DNA of 64,000 bases, from NCBI GenBank assembly GCA_023388175.1, contig JAEWGT010000011.1:186001-250000 (forward strand), given 5' to 3'. The notes below the pieces were generated by a model. That model saw only the letters and a program-made list of their open reading frames with translations. It had not been told where the DNA came from and did no database searches. This stretch comes from Pseudomonadota bacterium. GTDB taxonomy: Bacteria; Pseudomonadota; Alphaproteobacteria; Rhizobiales; Devosiaceae. The translations under genes and the position numbers were made by a program. Shown piece by piece: positions 51,288 to 60,085 of the stretch; positions within the stretch are counted from its first letter, which is position 1, and the number at the start of each line of letters is the position of its first letter.

Positions 51288-51826
51288 GCTCACCGCGCCA
51301 TTGCAATCCAGGAGGCCGGCCATGCTGTGGTGGCGTACCGGCTTGGCCGAAAGGTAGAGAGCGAACCCTGATCCGCCATCCTACCATCGTGCCGCTCTGG
51401 ACCGATACTCTCGATGATGTCGCTGTCATGCTGGGTGGCCGCGCCGCCGACATCGTGCTCGGCAAGGGCGCCAATGCAGGTGCCGAGGAAGATTTGGCTC
51501 GGGAAACCAGCATTCTTGTTGGAGCTTTTGAGAAGTAGGGGCTTCGTGACGGCTTGGCTGTCGGCCCTGCATTCGGCCGTTCAAGGGTGCGCCGCTCAGG
51601 GGCAGAATTGGAGGCCGAACTCAAGCGTCAGTTGATGCCGGCCGTGGATATCGTTCGAATGGAACGGGAGACAGTTCTATCCCTGGCGGAGCAGTTGATC
51701 GAAAGGAAGGTGTTGGCGGGGAAAGAAATCGAAGAAATTGCTCGCGATGACGGGTTCTCGCCCCCTGAGTTCAAGACGCGTTCGCGGTTGGCCAAAAGCC
51801 CCATAGCTGTGTTGGGGGTACAGTGA
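51288..51826 (+). pseudogene. Wrecked FtsH-like (M41) zinc protease gene
   Basis: Remains of the C-terminal protease part of an AAA+ metalloprotease. At 51288 one frame reads AHRAIAIQEAGHAVVAYRLG, matching the M41 zinc motif HEAGH but with Gln for the first His, and stops at TGA after SEP. The next frame continues with VAVMLGGRAADIVLGKGANA and EEDLARETSILVGAFEK, is cut by TAG at 51536-51538, and then resumes in the same frame with GLRDGLAVGPAFG and ELKRQLMPAVDIV to 51826. So there is a frameshift, a probable internal deletion and a nonsense codon. The AAA+ domain is missing. Confidence 0.7.
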
Positions 51827-51924
51827 AGTGGAATGCGGGCGTCGCGGACGTGTGCTGTCTAAACAGGCTAGGTACTTCGTTCTTTTCAGTTGCAGGGGCG
51901 AAACAACAGCCCATCACTACGTCA

Positions 51925-51965
51925 CAAGTGACCGCTCAATGAGGATAGTCATTGAGGTCCACTTG
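51925..51965. repeat. Long imperfect inverted repeat before the polysaccharide operon
   Basis: Left arm CAAGTGACCGCTCAATGA (51925-51942), 6-nt centre GGATAG, right arm TCATTGAGGTCCACTTG (51949-51965). Fifteen or more pairs form with a small bulge. A second palindrome, GTCAC-AA-GTGAC (51921-51932), overlaps its left edge. It lies 60 bp before the first gene of the cluster and could be an operator, a folded leader, or the end of a lost mobile element. No T run follows. Confidence 0.5.
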
Positions 51966-52025
51966 AAAAGCGGGCGGCGAAATGGTCTACGCATGCCAAT
52001 CCGCCTGGTAGAACTATGGTGAAAT

Positions 52026-53147
52026 ATGACGATCCCATTTATCGACCTTGCGGCACAGCAGATGCGGCTTCAGCCAAATTTGGACAATGCCATCAAGCGG
52101 GTTCTTGACCATGGTGGCTACATCATGGGCCCTGAAGTGAAACAGTTCGAAAATGAACTGGCCAGCTTCTGCGGGGCAAAGCATGCGTTGGGTTGCGCAA
52201 ACGGTACCGATGCGCTTCAACTCGCCCTGATGGCGCTGGGCGCCATGGCGGGCGACGCCGTCTTCGTGCCGGCCTTCACCTTTGCAGCGACGGCGGAAGT
52301 GGTGCCGCTGGTGGGCGCTAGCGTGGTGTTCGTCGATGTCGACGAGCGCACCTTCAATATGGATCCGGAGAGCCTTAAGCGCGCCATCGTGCTGGCCAAG
52401 GACGAGGGGCTGCGGCCCTTCTGCCTCATTCCCGTCGACCTGTTCGGCCTCTCGGCCGATTACGATACGCTCATTGCTATCGCCCGCGAGCACGGCATGA
52501 AGGTGATCGGCGACAGCGCCCAAGGCTTTGCCGCCAGCTACAAGGGGCGGCGCACTGGCTCGCTCTGCGATGTAACCACGACCTCCTTCTTCCCGGCCAA
52601 GCCACTGGGTTGCTACGGCGATGGCGGCGCGGTTTTCACCGACGATGGCGAGCTGGCCGCACTGATCGATTCCTATCGCGTGCACGGCAAGGGCACGGAC
52701 AAGTATTCCAACGACCGTGTCGGCCTCAATAGTCGGCTCGATACGATCCAGGCCGCGATCCTTCTGCAAAAGCTCGCAATCTATGCCGAGGAAATCGAAA
52801 TGCGGCAAAACGTGGCCAAGCGCTATAGCGAGGCGCTGTCGCAGAGCTTCGGCACGCCTTACGTACCGGAAGGCTATGTGAGCGTCTGGGCGCAATATAC
52901 GCTGACGCTGGAGAATGCCGAGGAGCGCGATCGCGTCAAGGCCTCGGCGCAGGCGGCGGGCGTGCCGACGATGATCTATTATCCCACCCCACTCCACAAG
53001 CTGAAGGCCTATGCTGGCGCGCTGATGGATCCTGAAGGGCTTTCAATAAGCGAGTCGCTGCCGGGCAGGGTGCTGAGCCTGCCCATGCATCCCTATCTTG
53101 AAGCGGATGTTCAGGACCGTATCATCCGTGTCCTGCTCGACGCCTGA
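52026..53147 (+). CDS. WbpE-like sugar-nucleotide aminotransferase (DegT family)
   Basis: PLP-dependent aminotransferase of 373 residues, DegT/DnrJ/EryC1/StrS fold. It begins MTIPFIDLAAQQMRLQPNLD, has GGYIMGPEVKQFENELASF, and the PLP Lys lies in TTSFFPAKPLGCYGDGGA. This opening and Lys region match WbpE/WlbC-type enzymes that aminate UDP-3-keto-2-acetamido-glucuronate using glutamate. The presence of WbpA-, WbpB- and WbpD-like genes in the same cluster supports this. It is the first gene after the boundary zone. Confidence is high for the fold, moderate for the substrate. Confidence 0.85.
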   Translation: MTIPFIDLAAQQMRLQPNLDNAIKRVLDHGGYIMGPEVKQFENELASFCGAKHALGCANGTDALQLALMALGAMAGDAVFVPAFTFAATAEVVPLVGASVVFVDVDERTFNMDPESLKRAIVLAKDEGLRPFCLIPVDLFGLSADYDTLIAIAREHGMKVIGDSAQGFAASYKGRRTGSLCDVTTTSFFPAKPLGCYGDGGAVFTDDGELAALIDSYRVHGKGTDKYSNDRVGLNSRLDTIQAAILLQKLAIYAEEIEMRQNVAKRYSEALSQSFGTPYVPEGYVSVWAQYTLTLENAEERDRVKASAQAAGVPTMIYYPTPLHKLKAYAGALMDPEGLSISESLPGRVLSLPMHPYLEADVQDRIIRVLLDA

Positions 53148-53176
53148 ACAGAACCGACCGAACTGGAACATGGACG

Positions 53177-54484
53177 ATGGCCAACAACGAATTTGCGCGA
53201 AAGCTGGCTGCCAAAGAGGCGGTCGTCGGTATCGTCGGGCTGGGGTATGTGGGTATTCCGCTTGCCCTGCGCTTCGGGTCGGTGGGCCTGCATGTCCTAG
53301 GCTTCGATATCGACACCGACCGGGTAGCTGCTCTCAATGAAGGCAAGAGCCCGATCAAGCATATTTCGGGTGAAGCGATCGCCGGTATAGTCGCCAAGGG
53401 TTTTGAGGCTACGGCCGATTTTTCGCGCATTCCCGAGGTCGATGCCATCATCATCTGCGTACCAACGCCATTGAGCAAGCACCGTGAACCAGACCTTTCC
53501 TTCATAGTCGGCACGATGGAATCAATCGCGCCGCATTTGCGCCCTGGGCAATTGCTCTCGCTGGAAAGCACAACCTATCCGGGCACCACCGCCGAAGTGC
53601 TCACGCCTTATATCGTCAAGCGCGGCTTCACTATCGGTGAGAATTTTTTCTTGGTCTATTCGCCCGAGCGCGAGGATCCGGGCAATGCGGAATTCACCAC
53701 CCACACCATCCCCAAAGTGGTGGGCGGCGCGACGCCGGCGTGCCTCGATCTGGGCAAGGCCCTATATGGCGCAGCTATCGACCGGGTGGTGCCTGTGTCG
53801 TCGACGCAAGTGGCCGAGCTGACCAAGCTGCTGGAAAACATCCACCGTTCGGTCAATATCGGCTTGGTCAACGAAATGAAGATCATCGCTGACCGCATGG
53901 GGATCGACATCTATGAGGTAATCGACGCGGCCGCCACCAAGCCCTTTGGGTTCACCCCCTATTATCCCGGTCCAGGCCTCGGCGGGCACTGCATCCCCAT
54001 CGATCCGTTCTACCTCACCTGGAAGGCGCGCGAGTACGGGCTGTCGACTCACTTTATCGAGCTAGCAGGCGAGATCAACCGCGACATGCCGCAATGGGTG
54101 GTGACCAAGATCACCGATGCGCTCAACGATCGCCAAAAGTCGCTCAAGGGCAGCCGCATTCTTGCCTTGGGCATTGCGTACAAGCGCGATGTCGACGACA
54201 TGCGTGAGTCTCCCTCGGTGTTGGTCATGGAAATCCTGCGCGACCGCGGCGCCGTGGTGGATTATTCCGACCCCAACGTGCCGGTCTTTCCCAAGATGCG
54301 CGAGCATAAGTTCGACCTAAAGTCCGTCGACCTGACACCGGATACGCTGGCCTCGTACGATGCCGTGGTGTTGCTGACGGATCACTCGGATTTCGACTAC
54401 GGGATGATCGCCGAACGCTCACAACTGATTTTGGATACGCGGGGGAAGTATCGCGAGCCGCAAGAGAATCTAGTGAAGGCCTAA
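53177..54484 (+). CDS. UDP-N-acetylglucosamine 6-dehydrogenase (WbpA-like)
   Basis: NAD-dependent nucleotide-sugar dehydrogenase, 435 residues, oxidising C6 of UDP-GlcNAc twice to the uronic acid. The NAD site is VGIVGLGYVGIPLALRFG. The catalytic Cys is in GPGLGGHCIPIDPFYLTWK. The middle domain has SLESTTYPGTTAE and VYSPEREDPGN, both typical of WbpA/TviB relatives. It follows the aminotransferase gene by 29 nt and precedes the flippase by 7 nt. UDP-GlcNAc as substrate is inferred from the pathway context. Confidence 0.88.
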   Translation: MANNEFARKLAAKEAVVGIVGLGYVGIPLALRFGSVGLHVLGFDIDTDRVAALNEGKSPIKHISGEAIAGIVAKGFEATADFSRIPEVDAIIICVPTPLSKHREPDLSFIVGTMESIAPHLRPGQLLSLESTTYPGTTAEVLTPYIVKRGFTIGENFFLVYSPEREDPGNAEFTTHTIPKVVGGATPACLDLGKALYGAAIDRVVPVSSTQVAELTKLLENIHRSVNIGLVNEMKIIADRMGIDIYEVIDAAATKPFGFTPYYPGPGLGGHCIPIDPFYLTWKAREYGLSTHFIELAGEINRDMPQWVVTKITDALNDRQKSLKGSRILALGIAYKRDVDDMRESPSVLVMEILRDRGAVVDYSDPNVPVFPKMREHKFDLKSVDLTPDTLASYDAVVLLTDHSDFDYGMIAERSQLILDTRGKYREPQENLVKA

Positions 54485-54491
54485 ACCGGAC

Positions 54492-55802
54492 ATGGTTTCG
54501 TCCTTGAAAGATGCTAGTGGTCGAATTGAAAAGACATTGACGGGTTCTCGTTTTCGCTACAACACCTTTCTCCTCGTCAGGGCCAATGTGGTCACCCAGG
54601 CGTTGCTGCTGTTGGCGACGCCCATCCTCACGCGCCTGTTCTCCCCGGATGAATTTGGCGCCGCTGGCCTCTTCCTCGTAGGAGCCGCGCTGTTTGGCGC
54701 ATGCGCGTCATTCCGTTTTGAGTGGAGTATCCCGAGCGCCCATGGCGACAAGGATGCCCAGTCTCTCGCCGCGCTTTCCATCGCCTTGAGCGCCGTCGTT
54801 GCCTTGCTGCTTTTCTGTGCCTTCCTAATCATCGACCAGGGGGTTTTGTTCGGCTTTGTGGGCATGCAGCCGATTCCGTTCTCGCTTCTCCTCCCTCCGC
54901 TGGCCTTTGCCACCAGCGTGGTGGCTATCTTGTCAGCCGTCTATGTGCGGATGAGAAGCCTGGAGAAGGTATCGCATTCGAAATACATACAAAGCGGCAC
55001 CCTGCTCGCCGGAAATCTCGCCACAGGCCTCCTCGGGCTGGGGGCGTTCGGCCTGATCTTGAGCTATACGCTGGCGGTCTGCGCGGGCGCGGTGAGCCTA
55101 TTGTATAAAGTGCCTTTTCAGCTCGCATTGGGTCCCAAGGCGCTACGCCGGCTTGCCGCCGTCGCCCGCCGCTACGCGGCCCAGGCTTCGGCGTCCACCG
55201 CGGTCAGCCTCGTCAATTTCACCTTTGCCAATTGTATGCCGCTGCTCTTGCTCTGGGGCTATTCCGTGCGTGAAGTCGGATTCTATTTCGTCGCCATGCG
55301 CCTGGCTGGCGCGCCGGCGGCGCTGATTTCGAGCGGCATATCCTCGAGCTTTTGGGGCGAGGCCGCCAATTTGGCGAAGCGCGATCCGCTTGGGCTGCGC
55401 CGAATGTATCTCAAGGTTGTCCGCGGCCTGTTCTTGATGTCCTTGCCTGTCGCTGCCGGCTGCCTGGCGGCCCCCTTTTTCCTGCCGGTCCTATTGGGGG
55501 CCGACGATTGGGGCGAGATCGGCCTCATGGTTGTGGCCTGCTTGCCGCAGATCGTCGCGACCCTTGTTTTCTCCTCTACCAATCATTTGATTGTCTATGA
55601 TCGGCAGGTATTCCAGCTGATTTCTGACCTGCTGTCGATCGCAGGCAGCTTGGCCGCATTATGGATAGCCAAGAGCCTCGATTGGCCCTTCTGGGCGGCT
55701 GTCCTCGCAATTTCTAGCGTAATTTTATGCAGTTACCTGCTGCGCTTCTTTCTCCATCTCAAGGCAAATGACGAGGCCGTGCGTGCACACGTCCAGCTAT
55801 GA
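54492..55802 (+). CDS. Wzx-type polysaccharide flippase
   Basis: Inner-membrane polysaccharide transporter of the MOP superfamily, 436 residues with about 12 hydrophobic helices. It opens NTFLLVRANVVTQALLLLAT followed by PILTRLFSPDEFGAAGLFLV, the classic Wzx/RfbX start. It would move lipid-linked repeat units of the surface polysaccharide to the periplasm for the Wzy-like polymerase at 60 kb. Its last 35 nt overlap the next gene, so expression is coupled. Confidence 0.85.
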   Translation: MVSSLKDASGRIEKTLTGSRFRYNTFLLVRANVVTQALLLLATPILTRLFSPDEFGAAGLFLVGAALFGACASFRFEWSIPSAHGDKDAQSLAALSIALSAVVALLLFCAFLIIDQGVLFGFVGMQPIPFSLLLPPLAFATSVVAILSAVYVRMRSLEKVSHSKYIQSGTLLAGNLATGLLGLGAFGLILSYTLAVCAGAVSLLYKVPFQLALGPKALRRLAAVARRYAAQASASTAVSLVNFTFANCMPLLLLWGYSVREVGFYFVAMRLAGAPAALISSGISSSFWGEAANLAKRDPLGLRRMYLKVVRGLFLMSLPVAAGCLAAPFFLPVLLGADDWGEIGLMVVACLPQIVATLVFSSTNHLIVYDRQVFQLISDLLSIAGSLAALWIAKSLDWPFWAAVLAISSVILCSYLLRFFLHLKANDEAVRAHVQL

Positions 55803-56925
55803 TGTCGCGGTCATCGGATCGAGCCCTTTCCTGCTCATGCTAGCCTTACAATTGCGGCGCGGGGGGAAATCGGTCGTATTGTTTGAATCCGATGACCGGC
55901 TGGGAGGCGCCTGGCGGTTGGAGGACGTGGAGGGGATCGGTCCGGTCGAATGCGCCTGCCATCTCATCGAATGGTATAGGGGCGGCTATGAGATGTTGGC
56001 CGAACTGGGTGGAACCCCGCTTGTGTTGAGCGATCCTCAGCCGGTGCGGGTGTTCCTGAATGGGCGAGTTGCGCCCTATACCAGCCGTGGGAGGATCGCG
56101 TATTTGGCGTTCCGCGCCACACTTTCGCTGGGATTGGCGTTTGGCCGCATGCTTGTCGCGGGCAGGGGCGAACGAGGGATAAAGCAGACACGCCTAGCCG
56201 GTGCGTGGCGGGCCCTGCTTTTCGAATTGCGTTTTCGCCTGCCGGGCGTCCTCGCCTACGATGGAATCCGACGGCCAGCCGAAGGCTATGTCGGCTTCGT
56301 GGACACGCTTTGCGCCCGGGTAGCAGATAGTGGAATCGTGGTTTTGCCGGAGCACGTGGACCACATCGAGCCAGGCGAGGGCTATGTGATGTTGCAACAC
56401 GGAGACCACGACACCCGGGTCGGAAAGGTTGTTCTGGGAGAGTCGGCACGGATCGATAATTTCGTCGATGAGAAGGGTTCGGGCATTCAGTTCACCGCCT
56501 ATCACCATATCGTCGTCGGGTTGCCGGCCGCCGATGCCGTGATGCGCAGCGACTATGTGCATACCCCCGATGACCCGATCTTTCATCGCGTCACTTATGT
56601 GCGCGATCATGTCCCCGATGGCGCCATGGCCCGGGCCATTTTCCTGGTCCAGCTTCGGAAGCCTGTTGAGGAAATTCCCGCCATGGAACGAGAGCTGGGG
56701 ATATTGTTCCGCCGCTGTGGTATAGCGGCAAAAGCGGAAGACGTCGTCGTGTATAAAGCCTTCTCGCAGCGATACATGCAGCGCAGCCTGCCCGGTACGC
56801 CGCTGGAAACGGGGCCAGTATTGCAGGGCGTGCGCACCATTGGCGATTTGGCGCGCAACATGGTCACTCAGTCCCCGACTTTCGATGCGGCGTTGACGCG
56901 CCGGGGCGCAGGTGTGGAGCATTAA
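55768..56925 (+). CDS. FAD/NAD-binding Rossmann protein of the polysaccharide cluster
   Basis: A 385-residue flavoprotein-like enzyme. The N-terminus YDVAVIGSSPFLLMLALQLR sits where GxGxxG is expected, but the second and third glycines are replaced; the downstream VVLFESDDRLGGAWRLED fits the GG motif of amine-oxidase/UDP-galactopyranose-mutase-type flavoproteins. The middle and C-terminal parts (YHHIVVGLPAADAV, GPVLQGVRTIGDLARNM) do not match an enzyme I know. The role is unknown; an oxidoreductase or mutase for a sugar or lipid precursor is a guess. It overlaps the flippase by 35 nt. GTG 55783 is another possible start. Confidence 0.65.
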   Translation: MTRPCVHTSSYDVAVIGSSPFLLMLALQLRRGGKSVVLFESDDRLGGAWRLEDVEGIGPVECACHLIEWYRGGYEMLAELGGTPLVLSDPQPVRVFLNGRVAPYTSRGRIAYLAFRATLSLGLAFGRMLVAGRGERGIKQTRLAGAWRALLFELRFRLPGVLAYDGIRRPAEGYVGFVDTLCARVADSGIVVLPEHVDHIEPGEGYVMLQHGDHDTRVGKVVLGESARIDNFVDEKGSGIQFTAYHHIVVGLPAADAVMRSDYVHTPDDPIFHRVTYVRDHVPDGAMARAIFLVQLRKPVEEIPAMERELGILFRRCGIAAKAEDVVVYKAFSQRYMQRSLPGTPLETGPVLQGVRTIGDLARNMVTQSPTFDAALTRRGAGVEH

Positions 56926-56929
56926 TTCT

Positions 56930-57661
56930 ATGAACGATTCGAAAGTGTTTTGGAGCGCTCAGACTTCCAGCCTCAATCAATCATCGGATCTGGAGTTCTA
57001 CCGCCGCAAGGCTAATGAGCACGCCGCATTGATGACCCCGGAGGAGCGGGATGCGGGTTGCATCGATCTTGGTTGCGGGGCGGGCGAGATGCTGATGTTC
57101 CTGACCGATCATCTGCGCGTGAAGGTGGGGCTGGATTTCTCCGAATCCATGTTGGCCGCCGCGCGCGAAGCCCTCGCGGGGCGTGATATCGAGCTGACGT
57201 CCGCCGATGCCTTTGCCTATCTTCCCATGGCACGGATTGCCGTGTGGACCACAACCGGCGCCATGAATCAGTATCTGCCCGCCCAAGACCTGCAGAGGCT
57301 GGTGGGTATTTTCGCCAGCAACCCCGCCGCCCAGTCTTTTTTCCTGTTCGATTGCATAGATCCTTTGAGATATCATCTGATGCCTCTCGGCATCAGCTAC
57401 CGGCCTGCGTATGCGGAACGCCGGCAATCTCCCAATCTGCGGCAAAGGGCGGCACAGCTTTATTTCCGTGCCCGCTATAGTGCCTGCCTCTCGCTCGGCG
57501 TGCTCGACAAGGACGTGCTGTCGCTTGCAAATTCGGCCATGGGATATGCCGTCGCCCCCCATTTCTGGCACCGCATCGGCTCTGCTTTCGGTCTCGACGT
57601 GCAGATGGTCAGCTCACGTTACTACGAGTATCGCTATCATGCGATCCTGCGAAAAAAATGA
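56930..57661 (+). CDS. Class I SAM-dependent methyltransferase
   Basis: A 243-residue methyltransferase with the SAM site CIDLGCGAGEMLMFL near residue 45 and the acidic loop VGLDFSESMLAAARE. The C-terminal half is divergent and shows no group I recognise. It probably methylates a sugar or another precursor of the surface polymer. The ATG at 56930 follows the previous stop by 4 nt; a GTG at 56912 is in frame but overlaps it. The stop overlaps the next start by 4 nt. Confidence 0.8.
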   Translation: MNDSKVFWSAQTSSLNQSSDLEFYRRKANEHAALMTPEERDAGCIDLGCGAGEMLMFLTDHLRVKVGLDFSESMLAAAREALAGRDIELTSADAFAYLPMARIAVWTTTGAMNQYLPAQDLQRLVGIFASNPAAQSFFLFDCIDPLRYHLMPLGISYRPAYAERRQSPNLRQRAAQLYFRARYSACLSLGVLDKDVLSLANSAMGYAVAPHFWHRIGSAFGLDVQMVSSRYYEYRYHAILRKK

Positions 57662-58632
57662 CGGATCCCATGCATAGCCAAGCCACATACCGGGCTCTGT
57701 GCGAGAGCGAGACGGACATCCCATTGTTCCTTCAGGCGTGGTGGCTCGATGCGACCTGCGGCGCGGAGAGTTGGGACGTCGTCCTTGTAGAAAAAGGGGG
57801 GCAGGTGCATGCGGCGCTTCCTTACCGGATGAGCCGGCGGCAGGGGTTCCGCGTGCTGTCCCAGCCGCCGCTGACGCCATTTCTAGGGCCGTGGCTGCGA
57901 GACACGGGCGCCAAGACGGCAAACAGTTATAGCCGCCAGAAAGATCTGATGACCGAGCTCATCGCGCAGCTGCCGGCCTTCGACCACTACCAGCAGAATT
58001 GGAGTCCCAGGATTACGAACTGGCTACCATTTTACTGGCAGGGGTTCAAGCAATCGACGCGCTACACCTACGCGATCAACGAGCTTGGAGAGGAGAACGC
58101 GCTATGGGGGCGGCTGCGGGAGAATATCCGTACCGATATCCGCAAAGCCCGCAACCGCTTCCGCCTGACGGTTGACGCCGACGCGGCCCTCGACGAGTTT
58201 CTGAGATTGAACGACCTCGTTTTCTCGCGCCAAGGGCGGACGCGGCCTTATGCGGACGCCTATGTGAGCCGCATCGACGCGGAATGTTCCGCGCGCGCTT
58301 GCCGGCGCATCTTCATCGCGCGCGATGACGAGGGGCGAGCCCATGCTGGCGTGTATCTCGTGTGGGATAAACGTAGTGCCCATTATTTGCTGGGGGGCGG
58401 CGACCCCGAACTCCGCAATAGCGGTGCGACGAGTCTGTGCATGTGGGAAGCCATTCGTTTTGCGGCCACTGTCACGAAGCGGTTCGATTTTGAAGGCTCG
58501 ATGATAGAGCCCATCGAACGGTTCTTTCGTGCTTTCGGTGCCGATCAGGTGCCTTACTTCGAGGTGAGCAAAACGCCCTCGCGCCTGCTCGCTGGATTGA
58601 TGAGCGCAAGAACTCTGGTGCGAGGCGCATGA
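57658..58632 (+). CDS. FemAB-like GNAT acyltransferase
   Basis: A 324-residue protein with the FemAB/BioF2-like double GNAT fold. Features are a C-terminal GNAT half with RIFIARDDEGRAHAGVYLVW and AHYLLGGGDPELRNSGATSL, and the ending RFDFEGSMIEPIERFFRAFG, typical of this family in polysaccharide clusters. Such proteins add an aminoacyl or acyl group; donor and acceptor here are unknown. It overlaps both neighbours by 4 nt, so it works in a coupled block with the methyltransferase and the deacetylase. Confidence 0.8.
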   Translation: MTDPMHSQATYRALCESETDIPLFLQAWWLDATCGAESWDVVLVEKGGQVHAALPYRMSRRQGFRVLSQPPLTPFLGPWLRDTGAKTANSYSRQKDLMTELIAQLPAFDHYQQNWSPRITNWLPFYWQGFKQSTRYTYAINELGEENALWGRLRENIRTDIRKARNRFRLTVDADAALDEFLRLNDLVFSRQGRTRPYADAYVSRIDAECSARACRRIFIARDDEGRAHAGVYLVWDKRSAHYLLGGGDPELRNSGATSLCMWEAIRFAATVTKRFDFEGSMIEPIERFFRAFGADQVPYFEVSKTPSRLLAGLMSARTLVRGA

Positions 58633-60020
58633 GCATCCTGATTGAGATTCCAGCCGACCGGGCGGCTCCCCTCAGCTGGGCCACAGAAATTGTTTTGGGA
58701 GCGATGCTCGGGATTCCGTTCCGGCTCTCCGAGGGAGGGGCGAGCGAAATTGTGCTCAGCGCCGAAGGGCGGAAGCTGGTCATGCCGTCGCTTTTTCCTG
58801 ATCTGGATGGCGATCGGTCCGAGTGGGTAAGGCAATGTCCCGTTCCGCCGCTCGAGAAGATGAGTCAGGAGGCGCTGCCCGAGGCCGATTTGGAAGGACC
58901 TCTGCCGGTACTGTTCGGACATGCGGAGGTCGCCATCTCCGAAAGGGAAATTCGCTGCGGCATCGATATCCTGGGTTCGGTTTTCTTCATGCTGTCCCGT
59001 TTCGAGGAAGTCGTGCTCCCGGATCGTGACCCGCATGATCGCTTCCCCGGGACCGCGTCTTTGGCCTGGAAGGCCGGTTTTCTCTATCGGCCCATCGTCG
59101 ACGAATATGTCGAGAGTCTTTGGGTCATGATGAAGCGCCTATGGCCTGACCTTTCGCGGACGATGCGGGTAGGGTCCGTGCGGGTGAGCTGCGATGTCGA
59201 CCAGCCTTTTGACAGGGTCGGCGCCAGTCCCCGGGCATTGGCGCGCTCGATCGCCGGCGATCTCGGCAAGCGCGGCAATCCGCGAATGGCATTTTCGCGG
59301 GCGCTTAACTTCCTCGCGCATCGCCACGGCGATCTGCGGTTCGATCCCTATTATACCTTCGATTGGTACATGGATGTCTGCGAAAGGAACGGCCACTGCG
59401 CGGCCTTTTATTTCATCGCCGATCATTCCGCCGGCGCCATCGATGGGACCTATGATATCGACGAGCCCCGCACGCTGACCCTGATGCATAGGATCGCCGA
59501 GCGGGGGCACGAGATCGGCATGCATGGCAGCTACAATACCTTCCGCGATGCCACCCAAATCGGGATCGAACGGAACCGATTATTGGCGGCGTGCGAGAAG
59601 GCGGGAGTCGATGCGGAAATCTCCGGCAACCGTCAGCACTATCTGCGTTGGGATGCGGCGCAGACGCCCGATCTTCTCGATCATACCGGCTTTGGCTATG
59701 ATACGAGCGGCTCATTCGCCGATCGCCCTGGTTTTCGCTACGGGACCGCGCATCCCTTCAAGATGTGGAGTTGGCGCCAATTGAGGCAGTTGCGGCTCGT
59801 CCAACGCCCGCTGGTCGTGATGGAAGGATCGGTTATCGCGAAAATCTATCTGGGCTTGGGCTATACGCCCGGAGCCTTGAATCTCATGCATACATTGAGG
59901 CGGCGTGCGCTAAAACGGGGGGGGGATTTTACCCTTCTATGGCATAATTCTCATTTTCTGAACCAGGGCGACCGCGCGTTTTTTGATAATTTGCTGCAGC
60001 GTCGCGGAGTGTCCACTTGA
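58629..60020 (+). CDS. Polysaccharide-deacetylase-like protein
   Basis: A 463-residue protein. The N-terminal 170 residues resemble a DUF7033-like region (GIDILGSVFFMLSRFEEVVL). The C-terminal part is NodB-like: VRVSCDVDQPFDR with metal-binding Asp residues and GHEIGMHGSYNTFRDA with the conserved His. It should remove acetyl groups from an N-acetylated sugar or polymer, but is not proven active. No signal peptide, so it is likely cytoplasmic. The start overlaps the FemAB-like gene by 4 nt. A 65-bp gap follows before the polymerase, the first break in the block. Confidence 0.78.
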   Translation: MSILIEIPADRAAPLSWATEIVLGAMLGIPFRLSEGGASEIVLSAEGRKLVMPSLFPDLDGDRSEWVRQCPVPPLEKMSQEALPEADLEGPLPVLFGHAEVAISEREIRCGIDILGSVFFMLSRFEEVVLPDRDPHDRFPGTASLAWKAGFLYRPIVDEYVESLWVMMKRLWPDLSRTMRVGSVRVSCDVDQPFDRVGASPRALARSIAGDLGKRGNPRMAFSRALNFLAHRHGDLRFDPYYTFDWYMDVCERNGHCAAFYFIADHSAGAIDGTYDIDEPRTLTLMHRIAERGHEIGMHGSYNTFRDATQIGIERNRLLAACEKAGVDAEISGNRQHYLRWDAAQTPDLLDHTGFGYDTSGSFADRPGFRYGTAHPFKMWSWRQLRQLRLVQRPLVVMEGSVIAKIYLGLGYTPGALNLMHTLRRRALKRGGDFTLLWHNSHFLNQGDRAFFDNLLQRRGVST

Positions 60021-60085
60021 GTAGAATAAGATGGGCAGAAGTTCTATGAGTAACAGAAAAAGTGAATTTTCCCTCACCTTAATAA

